Shown: one piece after another, positions 7,759 to 15,543 of the stretch
Layout: each line of letters starts with the position of its first letter
Position numbering within the stretch: position 1 is the stretch's first letter
Assembly: GCF_900130035.1 (NCBI RefSeq)
Contig: NZ_FQXQ01000002.1
Coordinates: 643,964 to 707,963 of the forward strand
DNA length: 64,000 nucleotides
Source: Wenyingzhuangia marina
Lineage (GTDB): Bacteria > Bacteroidota > Bacteroidia > Flavobacteriales > Flavobacteriaceae
Direction: 5' to 3'
Program-made: the position numbers and the translations under genes
The notes under the pieces: generated by a model
The model's input: only the letters and a program-made list of their open reading frames with translations
Told to the model about the DNA's origin: nothing
Database searches by the model: none

Positions 7759-10014
7759 ATGAAAAAGGACAACAAACTTATTATAAATCATCCTTCTAAA
7801 AGTGCTGCCGGAATCAAAGCAGTATATATTTCTTTACAACAAATACTAAGCAGAATGTCTGTAAAGAATTCTTTTAAAGTATTAAGTAAATTAAATCAAA
7901 AAGAAGGAATTGACTGCCCTGGTTGTGCTTGGCCAGACCCCTTACGTAGATCTAAATTGGGTGAGTTTTGTGAAAATGGTGTAAAAGCCATTGCAGAAGA
8001 AGCTATGGAGCGTAAAGCAAATCCAAAATTCTTTTCTCAATACTCCGTAAAAGAATTACAAAACCAAAGCGATTACTGGTTAGGTCAACAAGGAAGGTTG
8101 ACTCATCCCATGATTTTAAGAGAAAATGAAACGCACTACTCCCCTATTTCTTGGGAAGAAGCAAATACAATTATTGGTCAAGAATTGAATAAACTTGACA
8201 ATCCTAACGAAGCTGCATTTTATACCTCTGGTAGAACCAGTAACGAAGCTGCATTTTTATATCAACTTTTTGTACGAATGTATGGAACCAATAATTTACC
8301 AGATTGTTCTAACATGTGTCACGAATCAAGCGGAGTCGCATTATCCAAAACTGTTGGAATTGGTAAAGGATCGGTAACTCTAGATGATTTATACAAAGCA
8401 GAATTGATTATCATTTTTGGTCAAAATCCTGCAACCAATCATCCTAGAATGTTGTCTTGCTTAGAAAAAGCTAAAAAGAACGGAGCAAAAGTAGTCGCCA
8501 TCAACCCGTTAAAAGAAGCGGGATTAACCAATTTTAAAAATCCACAAACAGCCAAAGGAATTATTGGTGGAGGAACAGATATTGCTGATTTATATCTTCA
8601 ACTAAAAATTAACGAAGACGTAGCTTTATTAAAAGCTGTAATGATCAAGTTGTTTCAAATCTCAGAGCAACACCCTGATATTTTAGACCAAGAGTTTATC
8701 AACCAGAAAACAGCTGGTTTTAACGAATTTAAAGAAGAATTACTCACACACAATTTGGAAAGCCTAATTCAAAGAACAGGATTATCTATTCAAGAAATTG
8801 ATAAACTGGTTGACTTAATTGCACAAAGAAAAAAAATCATCACTTGTTGGGGAATGGGATTAACACAACATGTTAATGGTGTAGACAACATCCAAGAAGT
8901 TGTAAACCTACTTTTACTTAAAGGAAGTATTGGAAAAGAAGGTGCCGGAACCTGTCCCGTTCGTGGTCATAGCAATGTACAAGGTGACAGAACCATGGGA
9001 ATTGCCGAAAAACCAAGCAAAGAATTATTAGATAAAATAGCTGAAAATTTTGGTTTTACACAACCTAAAGAACATGGTTATTCTGTGGTTGATGCCATTA
9101 CTGCCATGTATCACCAAAAAGTAAAAGTGTTTATAGGAATGGGAGGTAATTTTTTAAGTGCTGCACCAGACACTAATTACACAAGCCAAGCATTACAAAA
9201 TTGTAATTTAACCGTACACATCTCTACCAAATTAAATAGATCACATTTAACTACTGGAAAAACAGCTTTAATTCTTCCATCTATGGGAAGAACCGACAAA
9301 TACATTAAGAACGGAAAAGCACAATTTGTCACCGTAGAAAACTCTATGGGAGTGGTTCATAGTAGCAAAGGAGCGCTAACACCACCTTCTGAATTTGTAG
9401 AAAGTGAACCCGTAATTGTAGCAAACATCGCCAAAGCTACCCTCCAACAAAGTAGAGTTAACTGGGATTTTTTAACTGAGGACTACAATAATATTAGAGA
9501 TTTAATTGCCAAAACAATTAATGGATTTGAAAATTACAACGAACGTGTAAAACAACCTATAGGATTTGAATTGCCCAATGGAGCCAGAACAGGAAACTTT
9601 ACAACCCCTAATAAAAAAGCAAATTTTACAGTCAATAAATTAAGTGATATTGCTTTGGATGCTGATGATTTCATCATGATGACCACTCGCAGTCATGATC
9701 AATTTAATACTACTATTTATGGTTTAGATGATCGATATAGAGGAATACACAATGGTAGAATGGTTGTTTTTATGAACTCCGAAGACGCACAAAAATTAGG
9801 TTTACAAAAGGGAGACAAAATATCATTATACAACAACTACAATAACATAAAAAGACAAGTCGATAACTTTAGTGTAGTTCCTTACAACATTCCAAAAGGA
9901 TGTGTGGCTACATATTACCCCGAATCTAATCCTTTAGTACCTATTAATTTAACAGCGCATTTAAGTCACACTCCCTCTTCAAAATCTGTGAAAGTAAAAA
10001 TAAAAAAGAGTTAA
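7759..10014 (+). CDS. FdhF/YdeP-family molybdopterin oxidoreductase
   Basis: This is a 751-residue molybdenum enzyme of the FdhF/YdeP branch of the DMSO-reductase superfamily. It binds bis-MGD and has an N-terminal iron-sulfur site with the cysteines C53 and C56 in IDCPGCAWPDP and a further C71. C187 in CSNMCHESSG aligns with the SeCys/Cys molybdenum ligand of formate dehydrogenase H. Cofactor-binding segments such as FGQNPATNHPRML and GTCPVRGHSNVQGDRTMG are present, and the C-terminal MopB domain begins near GNFTTPNKKANF. There is no signal peptide, so it is cytoplasmic. No molybdopterin synthesis genes, fdhD or electron-transfer subunits flank it, so the substrate is unknown. Formate is only one possibility. 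Confidence 0.9.
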   Translation: MKKDNKLIINHPSKSAAGIKAVYISLQQILSRMSVKNSFKVLSKLNQKEGIDCPGCAWPDPLRRSKLGEFCENGVKAIAEEAMERKANPKFFSQYSVKELQNQSDYWLGQQGRLTHPMILRENETHYSPISWEEANTIIGQELNKLDNPNEAAFYTSGRTSNEAAFLYQLFVRMYGTNNLPDCSNMCHESSGVALSKTVGIGKGSVTLDDLYKAELIIIFGQNPATNHPRMLSCLEKAKKNGAKVVAINPLKEAGLTNFKNPQTAKGIIGGGTDIADLYLQLKINEDVALLKAVMIKLFQISEQHPDILDQEFINQKTAGFNEFKEELLTHNLESLIQRTGLSIQEIDKLVDLIAQRKKIITCWGMGLTQHVNGVDNIQEVVNLLLLKGSIGKEGAGTCPVRGHSNVQGDRTMGIAEKPSKELLDKIAENFGFTQPKEHGYSVVDAITAMYHQKVKVFIGMGGNFLSAAPDTNYTSQALQNCNLTVHISTKLNRSHLTTGKTALILPSMGRTDKYIKNGKAQFVTVENSMGVVHSSKGALTPPSEFVESEPVIVANIAKATLQQSRVNWDFLTEDYNNIRDLIAKTINGFENYNERVKQPIGFELPNGARTGNFTTPNKKANFTVNKLSDIALDADDFIMMTTRSHDQFNTTIYGLDDRYRGIHNGRMVVFMNSEDAQKLGLQKGDKISLYNNYNNIKRQVDNFSVVPYNIPKGCVATYYPESNPLVPINLTAHLSHTPSSKSVKVKIKKS

Positions 10015-10040
10015 AAACTACGGAAAGACTCAGTTCTTGT

Positions 10041-10081
10041 TTTTATCGAATTATTATGCAATGTGCTATATTTCGATAAAA
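10041..10081. repeat. Inverted repeat between the molybdoenzyme and nfeD-like genes
   Basis: The arms TTTTATCGAA (10041-10050) and TTCGATAAAA (10072-10081) are perfect 10-base complements around a 21-base loop. The repeat ends nine bases before the nfeD-like ATG. It lacks the GC-rich stem of the other terminators here, so an operator or mRNA structure is equally possible. Confidence 0.45.
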
Positions 10082-10089
10082 ATTATCTT

Positions 10090-10656
10090 ATGGAGTTTTT
10101 AAACAATTTAGATCCTGTACTTCGAATCTTTTGGTACATAGCCATTCCTACCAGTGGAATTTTTATCATTCAAACTATTTTAACTTTTATTGGTGCCGAT
10201 GCTACCGATGGAATTGATGCAGACTTTGATGCTGATTTTGATGGAGACAATGCTCCTTTTCAGTTTTTCTCTTTTAGAAACTTAATCAACTTCCTTTTAG
10301 GTTTTAGCTGGACAGGGATTTCATTTTTCAATCAAATTGAAAACACAACTTACTTGTATTCCTTAAGTATTCTTGTGGGAATATTTTTTGTCTTCTTGTT
10401 TTTTATTGTCATCAAACAAATTACAAAACTAGCCGAAGACAATACTTTTAAAATAACCAATACCATTAACAAAACAGCCGAAGTCTACACGCCTATTCCT
10501 GAAAAAAAATCTGGAAAAGGAAAAGTTTTGGTCAGTGTTAACGGAGCATATCACGAGTTAGATGCCATGACAGAAAATGAAAAAATATCGAGTGGTAGCA
10601 CTGTTAAAATCACAAAAATTATCAATCAAAATATATTAATCGTTGAATCAATTTAA
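10090..10656 (+). CDS. NfeD-like membrane protein, flotillin partner
   Basis: This is a 188-residue inner-membrane protein. A hydrophobic segment near the N-terminus is followed by a strongly acidic loop (DGIDADFDADFDGDN), further membrane segments around FRNLINFLLGFSWTGI and LSILVGIFFVFLFFIVI, and a soluble C-terminal region (GKGKVLVSVNGAYHEL, then SGSTVKITKIINQNILIVE) with the look of the NfeD OB-fold. NfeD-type proteins are typically encoded next to flotillins, as here: the flotillin ATG follows four bases after the stop. I chose the ATG at 10090 (MEFLNNLDP) over an upstream in-frame GTG at 10063. The role in membrane microdomain organisation is inferred from the pairing. Confidence 0.75.
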   Translation: MEFLNNLDPVLRIFWYIAIPTSGIFIIQTILTFIGADATDGIDADFDADFDGDNAPFQFFSFRNLINFLLGFSWTGISFFNQIENTTYLYSLSILVGIFFVFLFFIVIKQITKLAEDNTFKITNTINKTAEVYTPIPEKKSGKGKVLVSVNGAYHELDAMTENEKISSGSTVKITKIINQNILIVESI

Positions 10657-10660
10657 TTTT

Positions 10661-12178
10661 ATGGAACCTATTTTTATTTTTATTGTAGCTGCAATTGTAT
10701 TGTTTGTTACTATTACTGCACTAATTGCACGGTACAAAAGATGTCCATCGGACAAAATATTAGTTATTTATGGACGTACAGGTGGAACCTCTGCAAAATG
10801 TGTACACGGTGGTGGTGCATTTATTTGGCCTGTAATTCAGGACTATGCTTATTTAGATTTAAAACCTATTTCTATAGAAGCCAACTTAACCAACGCATTA
10901 AGTAAACAAAACATTCGTGTAGATGTTCCTTGTAGATTTACGATTGCTATTTCTACAGAAGCTGACAGTATGAATACGGCTGCAGAAAGATTATTAGGAT
11001 TAACACACGAACAAATTCAGGAATTAGCCAAAGATATTTTATTTGGTCAATTACGTTTGGTTATTGCCACCATGTCTATTGAAGAAATTAATTCTGATAG
11101 AGATAAGTTCTTAGAAAATATTTCTAAAAACGTGGATAGCGAACTTAAAAAAATTGGTTTAAAATTAATCAACGTAAACGTTACTGACATTAAAGATGAG
11201 TCTGGTTATATTGAAGCTTTAGGAAAAGAAGCTGCTGCAAAAGCCATTAACGAAGCAAAAATTAGTGTTGCCGAACAAGAAAAAATTGGAGAAACTGGTA
11301 AAGCTTTGGCTGACAGAGAAAAAGACACTCAAATTGCCGAAACACACAGAGACAGAGATGTTAAAATTGCCATCACTCAAAAAGACAGAGAAATTAGCAT
11401 TGCTTCGGCTGCTAAAGACGAATCTATTGGTAAAGCAGAAGCACAAAGAGATACTCGTGTAAAAACATCTGAAGCCAATGCAATTGCCATTAAAGGAGAA
11501 AACGAAGCTAGAATTGCTATTGCACAATCCGAAGCTAGTAGAAGAGAAAAAGAAGCAGAAGCTTTACGTATTGCATCGGCATCAGAAAAAGTACAATCTG
11601 CAAGAGCTTTAGAAGAGTCTTATGTTGCCGAACAAAAAGCAGAAGATGCAAGAGCTGAAAGAGAAAGAGCGACTCAATATGCCAACATTTTAATCCCTGC
11701 TGAAGTTGCTAAGAAAAGAGCTATTATTGAAGCCCAAGCTCTAGCGGAAACAACCAGAGAACAAGCCAAAGGAGAAGCTGATGCTATTTATGCTAAGATG
11801 GAAGCAGAAGCAAAAGGATTGTTTGAAATTTTAACCAAACAAGCTGAAGGTTATAAAGATGTAGTAAGTGCTGCTGGAGGAGATCCTTCAAAAGCATTCC
11901 AATTATTATTAATTGAAAAATTACCTGAATTGGTAAGAACTCAAGTAGAAGCAGTGAAGAATATTAAGATTGATAAAGTAACCGTTTGGGATTCTGGAAA
12001 CAATGCAGAAGGTGGTGGATCAACCGCAAATTTTGTATCAGGAATGATGAAATCCGTTCCTCCTTTAAACGATTTATTTAACATGGCTGGTTTGGATTTA
12101 CCTACTTATTTAAAAAAGGAGATCAATCCTGAGTCTAGTGGACCTAAAAAAATAGAAGAAGAGCCTAAGGACGAATAA
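10661..12178 (+). CDS. Flotillin (SPFH/YqiK family)
   Basis: Flotillins are membrane-anchored scaffold proteins that organise lipid microdomains. The N-terminal hydrophobic segment (IFIFIVAAIVLFVTITAL) anchors the protein. The SPFH domain follows (GGAFIWPVIQDYAYLDLKP, then RVDVPCRFTIAI, then IEEINSDRDKF). A long charged Ala/Glu-rich coiled coil spans roughly residues 180-400 with repeated EAE, AKA and REKD patterns, and the C-terminal flotillin region holds LTKQAEGYKDVVSAAGGDP. The length is 505 residues from the chosen ATG at 10661. An upstream in-frame ATG at 10643 would overlap the previous gene. The pair is closed by a strong terminator. Confidence 0.9.
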   Translation: MEPIFIFIVAAIVLFVTITALIARYKRCPSDKILVIYGRTGGTSAKCVHGGGAFIWPVIQDYAYLDLKPISIEANLTNALSKQNIRVDVPCRFTIAISTEADSMNTAAERLLGLTHEQIQELAKDILFGQLRLVIATMSIEEINSDRDKFLENISKNVDSELKKIGLKLINVNVTDIKDESGYIEALGKEAAAKAINEAKISVAEQEKIGETGKALADREKDTQIAETHRDRDVKIAITQKDREISIASAAKDESIGKAEAQRDTRVKTSEANAIAIKGENEARIAIAQSEASRREKEAEALRIASASEKVQSARALEESYVAEQKAEDARAERERATQYANILIPAEVAKKRAIIEAQALAETTREQAKGEADAIYAKMEAEAKGLFEILTKQAEGYKDVVSAAGGDPSKAFQLLLIEKLPELVRTQVEAVKNIKIDKVTVWDSGNNAEGGGSTANFVSGMMKSVPPLNDLFNMAGLDLPTYLKKEINPESSGPKKIEEEPKDE

Positions 12179-12199
12179 ATCTTATTCGTCCTTATCATT

Positions 12200-12238
12200 A
12201 AAAAAGCCTCATAAAATTATTTATGAGGCTTTTTTTTA
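12200..12238 (+). terminator. Terminator after the flotillin gene
   Basis: The stem AAAAAGCCTCATAAA pairs with TTTATGAGGCTTTTT, followed by a run of T. Confidence 0.85.
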
Positions 12239-12240
12239 TA

Positions 12241-12655
12241 CTCTTAATTTTAAAATAATTAAACCAATACATCCTCTCTGTATTTTGTTAATAATTAATA
12301 ACACAAAAATGATCATACATTGAACTTGCACAAATAAACAAACTCATTTTAAAAAACTACAAAACAAGACATTAAGGCTTTGTATTTTACATTTAACAAA
12401 TGTTAAAATCATGATATTTGTTAGATATAAAATCATGCCCTAGAACCTCATAAAAAAGTGATAACTTATCTTTGTGTACATTATAAAAGTACATAAACAT
12501 AAAATATAACAAATATCAATAATTCAATATAGAAATTTGTACTTTTGTACTGAGTAAAAAAAGAACAAACAACATATTAAAAGTCAACTATTTAAACATC
12601 AACAAAACCTACCTTTATAGTTGCTAATAATTAATAAAACACCTAATTTGATATT
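12241..12655 (+). promoter_or_regulatory. Gene-free 5' region of the GEVED adhesin with two -7 boxes and GTAC repeats
   Basis: This 415-base AT-rich stretch has no plausible gene. Two perfect TAnnTTTG boxes are present, TATCTTTG at 12467-12474 and TACTTTTG at 12540-12547. Directly after the first box is the inverted repeat TGTAC-N9-GTACA (12475-12493). At the second, TTTGTAC occurs twice eight bases apart (12536-12542 and 12544-12550). Neither box has a clear -33 partner. The layout suggests a regulated promoter with a leader of about 100 to 180 bases, but no regulator can be named. Confidence 0.4.
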
Positions 12656-14383
12656 ATGAAAATCAAATCTCACCTATACTTAACCATTACCTTCTTGTTA
12701 TTTGCTTTTAATTTTGCAAATGCACAAACTTATACAGACCCTATAAACACTAGTAACAATAATCAATTCTATATTACTAGACTTTTGTTTGGTGATATTG
12801 ATAACAATAATACTAATGCCGATAACGAGTATACCTATTACAGTACTAGTACAACGTCAGTGAACAAAAATATTAACTATACGGGAATCATAAATTATAG
12901 AGCACAAAAGTGGAACACATACTTTATCAAAATATGGATTGATTACAATAATGACGGAGACTTTGTTGATGTTGATGAGGAAATTTATTCATTTTCAGAA
13001 CAATCTAACACTAACTCAACTAATTCAAAATCCTTTAGTTTTACAATACCAAGTGGGGCTGCAACAGCTACCACTAGAATGAGAATGGCTATAAAACAGA
13101 ACGGAGCTCCCACTCCTCAAGATTTAGGATATCAAAACGGTGAAGTTGAAGATTATAATATTAATATTTTACCTGTACCAACTCCACCAACAGCACTATG
13201 TGTGGGAAGTTTAGACGTTAATTTAGATGTTTCTGGTTCTGTTACTATCACTCCTTCTCAAATAAACAATGGATCTTTTGATGATGTTGATGCTCCAGAA
13301 AATTTAACTTATTCATTAAGCAAGAATACTTTTAATTGTGAAAACATAGGATCAAACACTGTAACACTAACAGTAACCGATACTAATGGGTTAACAGATA
13401 GTTGTACTGCAACAGTAAATGTTGCTCCCTATTCAGGTGCTTTTACTGCACCAATATTACCAACCATAGAAGCCTATTGTAGTTATACCGCAGTGGCACC
13501 AGTAATGGATTATCAATGTGGACAATTAATTACTGCTACTACTACAGATAATACTACACTTACAAGTTCTGGAACCATTACTTGGAAATTTGATAATGGT
13601 AATACTATCCAAACAAGTGTACAAACCATTAATATAACAACACCAACAACACCTACCAATGTAACAAGCACATTTATCACAGAAACTACAGCAAAAATAA
13701 GCTGGAATGCTGTAGATGATGGTCCTTTTAATGTAAGGTACAAACGTACAAACAGTAGTTCATGGCTAGAAAACACCGCAAACAATAAATACATTGACTT
13801 GTCTAATTTAGACAACGGAAGCGAATATGAAGTACAAGTATCTGTTGATGCCCCTTGTGCTGTATACACAAACTCCATAACATTCAATACTATTCAAGTT
13901 GAATATTGTGTTGGGCAAACCTCTGATGTTAATAAAAGTAAGGATTTTTACATTAGTGAAACCTCTATAGGAACTATCAATCAAAGTAGTACTAAAAATG
14001 ACGGACCATATATATATTATAATGGTATATCTAATACCATAACCGCAGGAGAAAATCTTACAGGAACGGTTACTTATCAAAAACCAAGTTGGGCAAACCC
14101 TACGGTATGTTCCATATGGATTGATTATAATAAAGATGGTGATTTTGATGATGGCAATGAACTTGTATACAGTAACTCAACTCCAGGTGGAATTACTACT
14201 GTAATTGAAAATTTAAATATTACCATTCCTACTAGTGCTAGTTCTGGAAAAACAAGGATACGTGTTGCGATGAGTCATAATACTCCCACTAGCGCATGTC
14301 AATTTAATTATGAAGAAGGAGATATTGAGGATTACGATCTTTACATTAGACCCGTACCTACAGCTCCAACTGCAGTTTTTTAG
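12656..14383 (+). CDS. Secreted GEVED/Ig/FN3 surface protein, N-terminal part (frameshifted)
   Basis: This is the first 575 residues of a large exported protein. A signal peptide ends near residue 24 (FAFNFANAQ). The order is then: GEVED domain 1 (about 80-172, calcium-site-like DYNNDGDFVDVDEE, ending NGEVEDYNINI), an Ig/HYR-like region (about 178-255), a fibronectin III domain (about 328-412, KISWNAVDDGPFNVRYKR) and GEVED domain 2 (about 418-566, DYNKDGDFDDGNE to GDIEDYDLYI). The frame ends at a TAG (14381-14383) just after the tract GCAGTTTTTTAGG. One more T would join it perfectly to the following frame, giving a 1778-residue protein. As it stands the product would lack the T9SS tail and be released. 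Whether this is real, phase variation or a base-calling error cannot be decided here. Confidence 0.85.
   Translation: MKIKSHLYLTITFLLFAFNFANAQTYTDPINTSNNNQFYITRLLFGDIDNNNTNADNEYTYYSTSTTSVNKNINYTGIINYRAQKWNTYFIKIWIDYNNDGDFVDVDEEIYSFSEQSNTNSTNSKSFSFTIPSGAATATTRMRMAIKQNGAPTPQDLGYQNGEVEDYNINILPVPTPPTALCVGSLDVNLDVSGSVTITPSQINNGSFDDVDAPENLTYSLSKNTFNCENIGSNTVTLTVTDTNGLTDSCTATVNVAPYSGAFTAPILPTIEAYCSYTAVAPVMDYQCGQLITATTTDNTTLTSSGTITWKFDNGNTIQTSVQTINITTPTTPTNVTSTFITETTAKISWNAVDDGPFNVRYKRTNSSSWLENTANNKYIDLSNLDNGSEYEVQVSVDAPCAVYTNSITFNTIQVEYCVGQTSDVNKSKDFYISETSIGTINQSSTKNDGPYIYYNGISNTITAGENLTGTVTYQKPSWANPTVCSIWIDYNKDGDFDDGNELVYSNSTPGGITTVIENLNITIPTSASSGKTRIRVAMSHNTPTSACQFNYEEGDIEDYDLYIRPVPTAPTAVF
13175..14353 (+). 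repeat. Tandem 1.2 kb coding repeat, unit 1
   Basis: This unit encodes Ig-like + FN3 + GEVED (393 codons, from VPTPPTALCVG to the end of GDIEDYDLYIRP). The next 1190 bases encode a diverged second copy with the same domain order and many shared phrases such as GAFTAP, EAYC, APVMDY and LTSSGTITW. Confidence 0.8.
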
Positions 14384-15543
14384 GAAACATAGACATTAAT
14401 TTAGATGTAGCTGGAAATGTAACTATAACTCCAGATCAAATAGACAATGGTTCTTATGACGATTTTGATGCACAAAGTAGTTTAACTTTTTCATTAGACA
14501 AAACCACCTTTACCTGTAATGACCTAGGAGACAATACAGTTACTTTAACCGTAACTGACCCAGATGGTTTATCAGATTCTTGTACTGCAATTGTAAATAT
14601 CTCACCTTTTTCTGGAGCATTCACCGCTCCTAATTTAGAAGATATCGAAGCTTATTGTACTTACACAGCAACTGCTCCTGTAATGGATTATTTATGTGGA
14701 ACACAAATAACAGCTACAACATCAGACCCTATCACTCTGACAAGTTCTGGAACTATTACTTGGGTTTTTAACAACGGTAGCACAACAGCAGAGAGTATAC
14801 AAAACATTACAATAACAACACCTACAACACCTACAAACCTGAGTGTTACAAATATTACAGAAACAACTGCTATCGTAAACTGGGACTCTGTAGACAATAC
14901 CGATTATATTATTGAGTACAGAGAAACGGGATCTAGTACATGGTTAGAAACAACATCTTCACAAACAAACGTTACGCTAATGGGACTAAACAATGGTGAA
15001 GAATATGAAGTAAGAGTAAGTTTAAATGTAGATAGCTCTTGTGGTAGTACTACTACATCTCCTGCCATTTTTAATACTATTGCTATTCAATACTGTAATG
15101 ACAGTAATGCTAATATTAATCTAAACACCAATTTTTACATTAGTAACACCAACATAAACTCTGGGGAAATAAACCAGAGTACAGGTAATAACAGCGGACC
15201 ATATCAATACTTTAGCGGAAATTCAGCTACAGTTACTGCTGGTGGAACTATTTCAGGAACTGTAACTTATCAGAAATCAAGCACTTCTAATGTAGGTTTT
15301 ATCATATGGATAGATTTTAACCACGATGGAGATTTTGAGGATGCTGGTGAAGAAGTATATAGTAGTTTAAACACAGAAAATACAACAACCGTTGCAGAAA
15401 CCTTTTCCAATATTTCAATACCAAATTCTGCTGCTACTGGAAAAACAAGAATTCGTTTTGCGATGTTACAAAACCAAATTCCTTTAAATGCATGTAATTA
15501 CTCTAACAATAATGGAGATATAGAAGATTATGACCTATATATA
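14354..15543 (+). repeat. Tandem 1.2 kb coding repeat, unit 2
   Basis: This is the second copy of the Ig-like + FN3 + GEVED block. Its length is one base short of 397 codons because of the missing T in the T6 run at 14376-14381, right at the unit junction. Confidence 0.8.
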
